Assembly (NCBI GenBank): GCA_903904835.1
Contig: CAIVEI010000068.1
Span: 62,001 to 126,000 of the forward strand
Reading direction: 5' to 3'
From: an uncultured Schlesneria sp.
GTDB taxonomy: Bacteria > Planctomycetota > Planctomycetia > Planctomycetales > Planctomycetaceae
Length of the DNA stretch: 64,000 nucleotides
Shown: in pieces, positions 28,628 through 37,504 of the stretch
Layout of the letters: the number at the start of each line of letters is the position of its first letter
How positions within the stretch are numbered: position 1 is the stretch's first letter
The notes under the pieces: generated by a model
Databases searched by the model: none
What the model was told of the DNA's origin: nothing
The model's input: the letters and a program-made list of their open reading frames with translations, nothing else
Position numbers and translations under genes: made by a program

Positions 28628-28766
28628 GGAAAAGAGTATTTGCCACAGATGCACGCAGATTCACACAGATCAATACAAATACCTTCTGCTTTCAATAGGG
28701 ATGCAGCGACCGCATTTTATACTCTTTTCCCTGTTTTATCTGTGTGGTTCAGTGTGCATCTGTGGC
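28628..28766. repeat. Inverted repeats of the CCACAGATGCAC type
   Basis: GCCACAGATGCACGCAGATT (28642-28661) extending to CACACAGAT is complementary with few mismatches to ATCTGTGTGGTTCAGTGTGC (from 28738) extending to ATCTGTGGC. Separately GGAAAAGAGTAT (28628-28639) pairs perfectly with ATACTCTTTTCC (28719-28730). The order of the arms allows either pairing but not both as nested stems. The interval 28538-28929 between sigma factor and kinase holds no gene. Confidence 0.7.
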
Positions 28767-28929
28767 TAAATGGCTTTCTCTATTCCTCCCGTTATTGACG
28801 TCGTTTTCTAGTGGGGCACCCTATCGTGCGTAAACGGCGTCCCGAGCTGTCGAAAATTCTGCGAATTTTTTTGGAATTCTTCTATGGTGGATTTTGACGG
28901 CTAGCTCGAGGGGTACTTCGGTCTAAAGC

Positions 28930-28956
28930 TTGCACGGGCTGAAGCCCATGCTACGA
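28930..28956. repeat. Palindromic dispersed repeat, copy B (inverse of 19114-19140)
   Basis: Contains GCACGGGCTGAAGCCCATGC, the exact reverse complement of copy A over 27 bases. Bases 28951-28953 are the complement of the TAG that ends the ECF sigma factor gene, so the repeat provides that stop codon. Confidence 0.85.
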
Positions 28957-29499
28957 CAGAGTCGTCTTTAACCAGGCGCGGGCGAGGTTCCATGACTGAC
29001 GCACGTGATAGACGGAAAGATCGAGTGCGGCGGCGACCTGTTCGTGCGACATGCCGACGAAGTGATGCATTTCGACGACACGGGCGGCGAGCGGATCGTC
29101 GATGGCCAGTTGCTTCAGCGCCTCGTCCAAGGCGATTAGACGATCGTCGGAATCCGGCGCGGCGATCTCGCCAATGTCGATTTGCTGAGCGTTGCCTCCG
29201 CGCTTCAGGCTGTGCCGGGCCCGAGCCCGGTCAACCAGGATACGGCGCATCGCCTGTGCCGCCGAGCAAAAGAAATGTCCGCGACTGTGAAACTTTTGAT
29301 CGCCGACAAGACGCACATAGGCTTCATGGACGAGTGCCGTGGCGTTCAGCGTCTGAGCGACCGGTTCGTTCTCTAAGCTACTGGCGGCAAGTCGGCGAAG
29401 CTCGTCATAGAGCAAAGGCAAAAGCCGATCAGCGGCTTGTGGTTCACCCCGATCAATCGCATTCAGAACATTGGAAACGTCATCCACGAGTGCCCACAC
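28951..29499 (-). CDS. ECF-type RNA polymerase sigma factor (planctomycete kinase-associated group)
   Basis: A 182-residue protein that starts with GTG (no ATG precedes the domain). Region 2 includes LYDELRRLAASSLE, NATALVHEAYVRLVGDQKF and SAAQAMRRILVDRARAR, the last typical of the Sig-70_X6-like ECF group. Region 4 is a helix-turn-helix in HHFVGMSHEQVAAALDLSVYHVRQSWNLARAWL. It would direct RNA polymerase to a dedicated promoter set. No anti-sigma gene is next to it; instead the TPR kinase follows 413 bases downstream on the same strand. The last codons run into a dispersed repeat, so the C-terminus may be shortened. Confidence 0.92.
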   Translation of the reverse strand: MWALVDDVSNVLNAIDRGEPQAADRLLPLLYDELRRLAASSLENEPVAQTLNATALVHEAYVRLVGDQKFHSRGHFFCSAAQAMRRILVDRARARHSLKRGGNAQQIDIGEIAAPDSDDRLIALDEALKQLAIDDPLAARVVEMHHFVGMSHEQVAAALDLSVYHVRQSWNLARAWLKTTLS

Positions 29500-29949
29500 A
29501 TTTCCGTATCGCGCATGCCACCATGTGCAAAAAGCCTCGCAAACTTAGGTCGTGATGTCTATTAGGTCAAATGCATTCCGAGGTTTTGCGTCTCGCCATG
29601 ACAAACAGGCGATCGTCCTCGTCGTTTAGGGGCAAACACGGGACACACCTGAAAATGAAAGAAACCGCGATGCTCTCGAAAGGGCAACGCGGCTTCAAAT
29701 GTTCGGCGGGACATCGGGATTGCGACGGTGGAGTCGCAGGCGAATAGGGTGGGATCCAGTAGTGTCTAGCACTCACTGTTGAATCGATCCAAACCCTCGC
29801 AATAGTTTTGGCACCTCCGACGGAATCGTATGATGTCTGCCGAACGACCGGGTTATAGAAGCGATCCGAATCGACGACAAGACCGAGATTTTGTTAAAAA
29901 AATCAGGCCTCGGATTCACCGGAAATTCTTCAAACACTCATTGATTCTT
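29500..29949. other. Gene-free interval
   Basis: These 450 bases lie upstream of the sigma factor gene and downstream of the RND pump gene. A 69-codon minus-strand frame (29567-29776) has no ribosome site or motif and is not called. The sigma factor promoter should be in the right part near 29500; no terminator hairpin for the pump gene was recognised. Confidence 0.5.
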
Positions 29950-32900
29950 TCAGGCAATTCCGCTTGATGGCTTCGGACTTCCGACAAACCACGGGTAGAT
30001 CGCCGGGACCACCAGCGCTGTGAGCAGCGTCGATGTAATCAGCCCGCCGATCACGACCGTTGCGAGCGGACGTTGAATCTCAGCTCCGGCCGTGTGCGAG
30101 AGTGCCATGGGCAGGAAACCCAGGCTGGCGACGAGAGCCGTCATCAGGACCGGACGTAACCGGTTTAACGCCGTTTCTTCCGCCGCCCCCTTTGCTGTTT
30201 CGCCTGCCTGACGCAGGTGTTCGGCAGCACTGACCCAGACCAGGCCGTTCAGAACGGCGACTCCGAACAGAGCGATGAAACCGACACCCGCAGAAATGCT
30301 GAACGGCATTCCTCTCAGGGCCAACGCAAAAATTCCCCCAGAGGCGGCGATGGGAATCGCGAGGAAGATCAAACCGGCAAGTTTGGCCGAATGAAACGTG
30401 GTATGCAGTAACAGGAAGATCAGAACCAGGACGACCGGTGTCACGAGCATCAAACGTTGCTTGGCCGATTGAAGATTCTTGAAGTCGCCGCCCCATTCGA
30501 TTTCATAACCCGTTGGCCGTTTGACTTGTAGAGCGATGGCCCGCTGAGCCTCGTGCACAAAGCTTTCGACATCCCGGCCTCGCACGTTGCACTGCACGAA
30601 CGTGCGACGCTGGGTTTTTTCATGGTCGATGCCGGGTGGAGTCTCTTCCATTACCAGGTCGGCCAGTTCCCCTAGTGGAACCTGACGACCGTTCGGGGCG
30701 AAAACGGGAATCTGTTCCAGTTGATAGAGATTGGTTCGCCATTCGATGGGGATACGGACCATGATCGGGAACCGCATGCGGCCTCGGAAGACTTCGCCGA
30801 CCTTATGCCCCCCCATCGTCGCGACAGTCTTCATGACTTCGTCTGCGTCAATCCCGTAGCGGGCAAGTACTTCGGGTTTGACCTGAATGCGGACGGTTGG
30901 CAGATTCGCCTGATGTTCCGCCTTCACATCCACCGCACCTTTGATGCCGCTGAGAACTTTCTCGATCTTCTTGCCTAATTTGGCAAGCGTTTCCAATTCC
31001 TTCAGGTGCGAGACATCGCCGCTCCCCTGCAAGGAACCATTTGGAGCGTAGATCAGCACCGCAACATTCGCTTTGACTCCTGCCACAAGTTCATCGACTC
31101 GCATTTCAATCGGCTGAGTGAAGGCGAACAGTGCACCGGGAACGTTATCGTTCAGCACGACGCGCATCTCATTAAACAGGTCTTCCCGTGATTTGTGTTT
31201 GGGCCATTCGTTTTCGGGTTTGAGCAGCACCCAGACGTCTGTCTGCTGCACACCCATGACGTCATTCGCGATTTCCGGTCGACCTGTCTTACAGAAGACG
31301 GTACTGACTTCGGGGAATTTCAGCAGCAGCGATTCAACCTGTTCACCCATGGGGATCGAGCCTTCCAGGGTGGCGCTGGGGAGGCGGTTAATTTCGATCA
31401 GCAGGTCACCTTCATCCAGCTTTGGCATGAACTCACCACCCAGATGCATCGCGACTGGAATACTGACCGCGAACAACAGCAGCGCCGATGCCACCGTCAC
31501 CACCGGATGAAGCACCGTTTGATGAACGATCGGGTGATAGATTTTGTTTAACATCCGGATGATGAAAATTTCCTTCTCTTCCATTTTGCGAGGAAGAGCC
31601 AGCGACGCCAGGACGGGCATCAGCGTCAGTGAAAGAACCAGCGAACCTGCCAGTGCAAACAACACGGTCAGTGCCATGGGCCGGAACAGTTTTCCTTCCG
31701 TCCCCTGCAATGTCAGCAGCGGAAGGTAGACGATCGAGATAATCAGTTCGCCGAACATGGTCGGCTTACGAACTTCGATCGCCGCATCCCGCACGACTTC
31801 CAGGTGCGGTCGTTCGTCGTGATTGTGCGAAATCCTCCGCATGCAGTTCTCGACCATGATTACCGAACTGTCGACGATCAGTCCGAAATCGATCGCTCCC
31901 AGACTCATCAGGCTGGCCGTGATCCCCGTCAGCGACATCATGTTCGCGGCGAATAACATCGACAGCGGAATCGCCATCGCGACCACGATTCCTGCTCGCA
32001 GGCTTCCGAGCATGACCAGCAGCACGATGATGACCAGCGTCCCACCTTCCAGCAGGTTTCGCTGGACCGTATGCAGCGTTCGGTTGATGAGGTCAGCCCG
32101 GTCATAAGTGACTTCAGCATAAACACCCTTCGGAAGGGTTTTATTGATTTCTTCCAGTCGTTCCTTAGCTGCCAGCACAACTGTTCGCGAGTTCGCTCCC
32201 CACAGCATCATGACCATTCCCATGACTGCTTCACCCCGACCGTCTCGGGTGACGGCCCCCTGGCGAGTGAGTGGAGCGATCACGACTTCGGCCAGGTCCC
32301 GCACGAGCACTGGTGTTCCATCGTGGTTTCCGCGAACAACAACGTTTTCAATGTCGGTTTCGTTTGTGAGCAGAGCCGAACCGCGGATAAACCGCTGCTC
32401 GCCATGATGCACGACGTATCCCCCGCCGGACGTGCCGTTGTTCGACGAGATTGCTCGAAAGAGGTCTGGTAATGAGACTCCAAAGCTGGCCAGGCGATCA
32501 GGGTCGGGCCGTACTTCGAACGACTGATAATAACCCCCGTGCGAGTTGATCTCGGTGACGCCAGGGACCTGCCGCAGACGAGGGGCAATCTGCCATTCGA
32601 GAATCGTTCGCAGATCCATCGGTGAATATCCCTCACCTCTGACTTCGAACTGAAGGATTTCGCCAAGTGCCGTCGTCAAAGGATTCAGTCGTGGCGTGCC
32701 GTAGCCCTTGGGGACTCGTTCTGCCGCGTCGATCAGTCGTTCGGCAATCAACTGTCGCCCGCGGAAGACATCTGTCCCCTCGTTAAAGACAACGGTGACC
32801 AGCGACAGTCCGAATTTCGAAATACTGCGAATCTCTTCAACGTTGGGCAGGCCGCACATCGTCAGTTCAACAGGCGACGTCACATATTGCTCGACTTCCA

Positions 32901-33075
32901 GAGGTGACAACGCTCCCGCTTCGGTAACGATTTGAACCTGCACATTCGTCATGTCGGGTACGGCATCGATCGGAAGGTTAACCGCCGAGTAAACCCCCAA
33001 TGCCCCCATGATAAAAACCAACGAGATGACAAGCATCCGGTTGCCGAGCGAGATATCGATCAGTTTTTCCAGCAT
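29950..33075 (-). CDS. czcA: CzcA/CusA-family heavy-metal efflux RND transporter
   Basis: 1041 residues from the ATG at 33075 (MLEKLIDISL); a longer frame upstream is not family-like. The 12-helix RND pump begins with LIDISLGNRMLVI and NLPIDAVPDMTNVQVQI, has large periplasmic loops, and in helix 4 carries DFGLIVDSSVIMVENCMRR near residues 390-408, whose acidic residues form the proton relay of HME-type pumps (Zn/Co/Cd or Cu/Ag). It exports metal ions from periplasm or cytoplasm across the outer membrane together with an adaptor (CzcB) and an outer-membrane channel (CzcC). Neither partner gene is next to it; the upstream neighbour is the HNH gene. The pump itself is intact. Metal specificity is not certain. 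Confidence 0.93.
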   Translation of the reverse strand: MLEKLIDISLGNRMLVISLVFIMGALGVYSAVNLPIDAVPDMTNVQVQIVTEAGALSPLEVEQYVTSPVELTMCGLPNVEEIRSISKFGLSLVTVVFNEGTDVFRGRQLIAERLIDAAERVPKGYGTPRLNPLTTALGEILQFEVRGEGYSPMDLRTILEWQIAPRLRQVPGVTEINSHGGYYQSFEVRPDPDRLASFGVSLPDLFRAISSNNGTSGGGYVVHHGEQRFIRGSALLTNETDIENVVVRGNHDGTPVLVRDLAEVVIAPLTRQGAVTRDGRGEAVMGMVMMLWGANSRTVVLAAKERLEEINKTLPKGVYAEVTYDRADLINRTLHTVQRNLLEGGTLVIIVLLVMLGSLRAGIVVAMAIPLSMLFAANMMSLTGITASLMSLGAIDFGLIVDSSVIMVENCMRRISHNHDERPHLEVVRDAAIEVRKPTMFGELIISIVYLPLLTLQGTEGKLFRPMALTVLFALAGSLVLSLTLMPVLASLALPRKMEEKEIFIIRMLNKIYHPIVHQTVLHPVVTVASALLLFAVSIPVAMHLGGEFMPKLDEGDLLIEINRLPSATLEGSIPMGEQVESLLLKFPEVSTVFCKTGRPEIANDVMGVQQTDVWVLLKPENEWPKHKSREDLFNEMRVVLNDNVPGALFAFTQPIEMRVDELVAGVKANVAVLIYAPNGSLQGSGDVSHLKELETLAKLGKKIEKVLSGIKGAVDVKAEHQANLPTVRIQVKPEVLARYGIDADEVMKTVATMGGHKVGEVFRGRMRFPIMVRIPIEWRTNLYQLEQIPVFAPNGRQVPLGELADLVMEETPPGIDHEKTQRRTFVQCNVRGRDVESFVHEAQRAIALQVKRPTGYEIEWGGDFKNLQSAKQRLMLVTPVVLVLIFLLLHTTFHSAKLAGLIFLAIPIAASGGIFALALRGMPFSISAGVGFIALFGVAVLNGLVWVSAAEHLRQAGETAKGAAEETALNRLRPVLMTALVASLGFLPMALSHTAGAEIQRPLATVVIGGLITSTLLTALVVPAIYPWFVGSPKPSSGIA

Positions 33076-33170
33076 GGGCCTTCGCCTTGAGCTTCGAGAA
33101 TTCTTTTTATGATTTCTCGGGATTGTTATTGGAAATCGCGGTTCATCGTCCAAACTGAACTTCAGCTGGA

Positions 33171-33779
33171 TCAATAGGTCCTTGGCAATTCTCCGCGACT
33201 TCGGCGCGCAAAAGCACTTTGATAAATTCCGTCGGGACGACTATTGCTCGATGGTTTTTTCTTCGACAAATCAGGCAATTCGTCCGGGAATCGCATCCAA
33301 TCCTCATAAGACTCGACGTTCGCAGCGGAGATCAAGGCCCGGAATGTTTCAAGCCATTTTTTGCGGTACGTTGTTAAACACTCATCGTCGAGACGTAACA
33401 GGTCCACCAATAATTCACCAGTCGGATTTCGCGATTCGATCGTACCATCGGAATGAACGACGACGCACTGTCCAAATGCAAACTGAAATGGACTCGGTAC
33501 GATGGAGTCACTCTTTATGGAATTACAAGAAGCGCAAACGTAAATCAAATTGTCGTACTCGCATTCCAATTCGCGGTCAATGGATTGGGGCATGAAGTGG
33601 TCGATGTGGAATGTCGCTCTTAGACGAGACCATTGCTCACGTTGTAAACAGAATACGCAGCGAAAACTGAATTCATCGCGCAACCATTCACGGTAAGACT
33701 CGTAATCTGAATAGCCTGCAGGACCGTGGCGACGAATTTGCTTTTCATTCGGGTATTCGAACGCGGAAATAGCGGTCAT
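33171..33779 (-). CDS. HNH endonuclease, partner of the adjacent DNA methyltransferase
   Basis: A 202-residue protein whose ATG overlaps the methyltransferase stop (ATGA). It has a zinc-stabilised HNH motif: Cys41-x2-Cys44, then HIDHFMPQS with His58, Asp60 and His61, Asn77 in YDNLIYVC, and Cys82-x2-Cys85 in CASCNSIKSD. The catalytic histidine and metal ligands are all present, so the protein should cut DNA. The C-terminal 100 residues (TYRKKWLETFRALISAANVE) are helical and similar to other HNH proteins linked to restriction genes. Strict coupling to a methyltransferase suggests the cleavage half of a restriction-modification pair. Confidence 0.88.
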   Translation of the reverse strand: MTAISAFEYPNEKQIRRHGPAGYSDYESYREWLRDEFSFRCVFCLQREQWSRLRATFHIDHFMPQSIDRELECEYDNLIYVCASCNSIKSDSIVPSPFQFAFGQCVVVHSDGTIESRNPTGELLVDLLRLDDECLTTYRKKWLETFRALISAANVESYEDWMRFPDELPDLSKKKPSSNSRPDGIYQSAFARRSRGELPRTY

Positions 33780-36448
33780 TTCAATACCTCAACAAATTGC
33801 CGATGTAGCTCGTCAAGCTCTGCCTGTGGCAAGGGGGCAATCAGGTTCCGACGAGAGGAAGCGAGCGATTGAAGGTGATCTAATTCTGTTCGCTCATCCA
33901 ACGATATTGTTCGGGAAACTTTTTTATGGATCAGCTCCGTGCGTCGACGATTGGTTTCAGTCCAGTCTGCCGTAATCGCAAGATAATCGGATAGTGAGAT
34001 TCGGTCGGTGAAATGTTCGGGAAAATAACGATCGAACTTGAACGGAACGCCCTCTCGCTGCCATCCGGCAAAATAGTCGAGAAGTTTGCGTTCGATTTCC
34101 CGAGGCAAGGCGTACATTTTTAGTACGGCGGCATCGACTCGCAGCAATAGTTCGCAGGCTTTTTGTTTATTGAATGGCTTTCGCATTCTGTCCTCAAGAT
34201 CTTGAGAAACATAATCCAAAAAGCGCCGAGCTGAATTAACAACCAAACTAGCCGCCGCATTTGATTGCCACGGTACCGGCAGTTTGCTCATTTCACCGGT
34301 GAGATTATGACGCTTGCCGCATGACACAAATGAAAAGACATTCGCTAAAGGCGAGTTGATGACAGCCCAAAAATATTCGCAGGGGACAAGAGATTCTGGC
34401 CGTGGACGTATTACCACAAATGAAGTGGTAAATGGATGCCCTTGAGGGTCAAGAAGCCCCTTCAGTCGCCATGGACCGCGACTGACTCGCGCATAATTAA
34501 AAATCACTTGGGATATGCCGGTTTTAGTGCCATGTCGTTCTGCCTGGATAACGGCGGAATCCAGACTCATCCATTTTTCTTGCGGTAACTCATTGATCAA
34601 AAGATTTGGTTCAAACCTCACGAATCCGCGCACCGCGTTTACAAATCCTTTTTCTGAAAAGGTTTTCCTCCCGCGCGGAATATCAGTTGTTTTGTATTCA
34701 AGACCTTTGCCTACTTCTGCAATATCTTGAAGTTGGGACGGTATCGTGTCGGCACAAAAACTCCATAGTTCGCCCAACTCACGATCTCTCAAATCAGAGT
34801 CATTCGTGAGAAAGGTTTCAGGAAGGACCATGTTCTCCGACGTGACGATATAATCCGAGCGAAACGCATCCATCCCACGTTCTCGAACTCGACGGTATCG
34901 AATCGGGTTGGACCCAGGTTTTTTCTTCCGACCGGTGACGACCGCCGACTCCGAATCCGCAAATGTGAAAACTTTGTCGGGGAAAAGACAGATTTCCTGT
35001 AATTCGAATTCGGCCAATAACATTTTTCGGATAGCGATTGCATTCTTGCTGTGAAGAAAGCCTTGGGGCACGATTAGTCCAATCAATGCGCCTTCCGGCA
35101 AAAATGGCAACACGCGACTCAGCATCTCGGCTGTCTTATTAGCGTAATTCAGTTTCATACCGCTTTTGGAATACCACGTTCTTTCTTCGTCTTTGAAGTT
35201 TTCAAACGGCGGATTGGCCAACATGATCATGGCTTTACTGGCCATGGTTTGCAAAGTGTCACCAACGAACATGTCTCCGAGTTTCAAATCCCAGCCGTTC
35301 GGATTAGGAATGTCAGTCAGGCTCAGTGAAAGGCGGGCAATCTCCAGAGCAAAATCATCAACCTCACATCCGTGAATTCTTTTCCGCAAGTACTGCCGTC
35401 GTTGCGATGCCATTTGACCGTCCGGGAGCAGTTCTGTCAGTAATCGCATTGCTGAAACAAGGAACGCGGCGTGCCCACAAGCCGGCTCGAACACATTTCG
35501 ATCGGCAAGTGGAATCTCCTCAATCCACGGCGTCAATTTCCCTACCACATAGTCAACGAGATACGACGGCGTGCTGTGAGTACCGAGCGCCTGTCGAGTC
35601 GCCTTTGAGATCATCGTGTTCTCATAGACATGAGCGAGGCTCTCTGTGGTTGTCAGTTCGAGACTACTGAATTGGCCAATCCGATATGCGATTTCGCTAA
35701 GTGCCGCGAGTTGTTTCTCATTTGCAATTGTAATCCGGTCCGCGCCGAGGTGGTCTCCGACCATTTCAAGCGACCGTTCTACGTCGGTGAGTTCCGCAGT
35801 TCGGAAACGACCGACGCCTTTATCATGCAAAATCTTCGCTGAGACGAGCCAAAAAATGGTTTTCAGCAGCCACGCCCCTTGTTTGTCACTGACCGTTTTC
35901 CAGTTCAGAATTGATTTCAATGCCTGGACATTGATACTGATCAGGCGCTGAAGCTGCTGACCGATTTCTTTTTCAACGAGAGGCATCAGCCCAAGATCAA
36001 CGAAAGATCGCTGAAAATGCTGATCAAATCGCCCCCACGTTTTTGCACGATAAACGGCATCTGGTGAAAAATCGTTTTCGTGTCGACGAAAAAAATTCGG
36101 CACATCGTCGGGTGGCACGATTTCGATTCGTCGTGGATTCTCCCCCTGCTGCCACCACTCTAATCGTTCGGCCCGCAAAGCAAACACAATCGGAGTTGCC
36201 GTTGACCGAATTGCTTTGACGCGTTCTTCGACTGATTCGTCAACCTCAATTACGGCGATGCAAGCTGTTCGAACATCGAAGGGTTGGTGTGAGAAAGCAA
36301 CGATTGCGGAATACCCATCCTGGGACTGAGTTGAGTTCGAACGAATCGCCGAATGTTGATACCCGCAGCGCTCAAGATACGGGCGCAGGTCGGCCACACG
36401 AAGGGGCGATGGCCTTTCGCTCTGTTTACTGTTCACTCGTTCGCCCAC
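33776..36448 (-). CDS. N6-adenine DNA methyltransferase with N- and C-terminal extensions
   Basis: An 890-residue protein starting at GTG (36448). Methyltransferase core: ALGTHSTPSYLVDYVV (residues 288-302, the HsdM-type entry), SAM motif FEPACGHAAFL (320-330) and catalytic NPPF (412-415). The usual PACGxG has His in place of Gly. The N-terminal 120 residues (CIAVIEVDESVEERVKAIRS, ALRAERLEWWQ) look like the nuclease-fold domain that precedes type I or IIG enzymes, but the expected E-x-K is EVD, so cleavage by this domain is doubtful. The C-terminal part (about 560-800) resembles a TaqI-like target-recognition region. HNH gene overlaps its 3' end. Function as modification-plus-specificity subunit is inferred. 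Confidence 0.88.
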   Translation of the reverse strand: MGERVNSKQSERPSPLRVADLRPYLERCGYQHSAIRSNSTQSQDGYSAIVAFSHQPFDVRTACIAVIEVDESVEERVKAIRSTATPIVFALRAERLEWWQQGENPRRIEIVPPDDVPNFFRRHENDFSPDAVYRAKTWGRFDQHFQRSFVDLGLMPLVEKEIGQQLQRLISINVQALKSILNWKTVSDKQGAWLLKTIFWLVSAKILHDKGVGRFRTAELTDVERSLEMVGDHLGADRITIANEKQLAALSEIAYRIGQFSSLELTTTESLAHVYENTMISKATRQALGTHSTPSYLVDYVVGKLTPWIEEIPLADRNVFEPACGHAAFLVSAMRLLTELLPDGQMASQRRQYLRKRIHGCEVDDFALEIARLSLSLTDIPNPNGWDLKLGDMFVGDTLQTMASKAMIMLANPPFENFKDEERTWYSKSGMKLNYANKTAEMLSRVLPFLPEGALIGLIVPQGFLHSKNAIAIRKMLLAEFELQEICLFPDKVFTFADSESAVVTGRKKKPGSNPIRYRRVRERGMDAFRSDYIVTSENMVLPETFLTNDSDLRDRELGELWSFCADTIPSQLQDIAEVGKGLEYKTTDIPRGRKTFSEKGFVNAVRGFVRFEPNLLINELPQEKWMSLDSAVIQAERHGTKTGISQVIFNYARVSRGPWRLKGLLDPQGHPFTTSFVVIRPRPESLVPCEYFWAVINSPLANVFSFVSCGKRHNLTGEMSKLPVPWQSNAAASLVVNSARRFLDYVSQDLEDRMRKPFNKQKACELLLRVDAAVLKMYALPREIERKLLDYFAGWQREGVPFKFDRYFPEHFTDRISLSDYLAITADWTETNRRRTELIHKKVSRTISLDERTELDHLQSLASSRRNLIAPLPQAELDELHRQFVEVLK

Positions 36449-36706
36449 AGTTTCACAAATCTCGAAAAGGATTTTTTGGTTCTAAAGGATTGTAGCAAGT
36501 AATCGAAATCCTTCCGAGCCTTCTCCATCTGCGACATATTTATGTGGAGCGATCATGACCTTGTCACAATTTGTGTTTTCTCTAATTCGCGAAGCAAAGC
36601 TGCCGATTGCGAAGACTTGTTGAATTGCGTTTAATGTCCAGTTGTCCGTGACGAATTCCGTCCGGCAGACATCAACGTTTTCCGCTTGTACAAATAAGGA
36701 TGTCAC

Positions 36707-37456
36707 GTGGCTCGTTACCAGCGCTTCGGCACGATCTCGGCGGCATTGGCAATCGCATTAACCGCCGTCGTGTTTGTTTCGGTGTCTTCGGTCCTGGCAC
36801 AGTCCAGTAAGAATAAACCCAAGCCATCGAAACCGATTTCATCGGCCGAAGTGAAGCAGATCGATGTGCGACTGCAGAAGTTGCAAGACACCTTTGAAAC
36901 GGAATCCAAAGCCATTATCGATGGTTACGAACGATCAGGCCAATATGATCGGGCGAAATTTCTGCTGGAAGTCCTGCTGAAACTCGACCCCAAAAACGAA
37001 GAAATCAAAAAGAAGATCTCGGAACTTGAAGACAATGTCCTGAAATCATCGGAAGTCGATTTCAAATTCGAGACAAGCAGCGATTGGACACCTGTGGGAA
37101 ACGTTCACAAGGATAAACTCGCTCGTGTCGAAGCGGCGGGCGATTACAAACTGATTCTCACCGTGTCGAATATGAGTGCTGATGGGTTCCCCACAGAAAA
37201 CGTCATGCGGGATCTCGTGGGGCGAGTGCCCACCGGGGCATTGATGGGAATGATCGTGACCGAAGAAAATCACTCGGGTAAACAGCCACCCGAGCCGTTC
37301 ACGATCAAATCCAAACACGAATTCACTCCCAAAAAGGACGGCGTTCTATATCTGAAGGTGAACGCCCCACCCGGTTCGAAATGTATTGGAGACTTCAGGA
37401 TCAAGGTCAGCGGCATTTCGAGAGCAACAAAAGGTGGTGAGAAGATTGAACAATGA
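36707..37456 (+). CDS. Secreted protein with helical repeat and lectin-like beta domain
   Basis: A 249-residue protein beginning at GTG, with AAGGAT seven bases upstream. A signal peptide (FGTISAALAIALTAVVFVSVSSVLA) is followed by a helical segment with TPR character (AKFLLEVLLKLDPKNEEIKKKI, about 85-107). The C-terminal half (WTPVGNV, PTGALMGMIV, FTPKKDGVLYLKVNAPPG and GDFRIKVSG) has the layout of the PA-IL (LecA)-like galactose-binding beta-sandwich common in planctomycete exported proteins. Substrate binding residues cannot be verified. It is divergent from the methyltransferase gene across 258 bases and has the oxidoreductase gene 48 bases downstream. Confidence 0.7.
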   Translation: MARYQRFGTISAALAIALTAVVFVSVSSVLAQSSKNKPKPSKPISSAEVKQIDVRLQKLQDTFETESKAIIDGYERSGQYDRAKFLLEVLLKLDPKNEEIKKKISELEDNVLKSSEVDFKFETSSDWTPVGNVHKDKLARVEAAGDYKLILTVSNMSADGFPTENVMRDLVGRVPTGALMGMIVTEENHSGKQPPEPFTIKSKHEFTPKKDGVLYLKVNAPPGSKCIGDFRIKVSGISRATKGGEKIEQ

Positions 37457-37504
37457 GTCAGGGAGAAACTCTGTTGCGAAAGGATGAAGGCGGAAGGATG
37501 AGGG

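Noticed and set aside
36482-36706. 74-codon minus-strand frame upstream of the methyltransferase
   Set aside because: GTG start without ribosome site and no recognisable motif; most likely the divergent promoter region. A small regulator of the module cannot be fully excluded.
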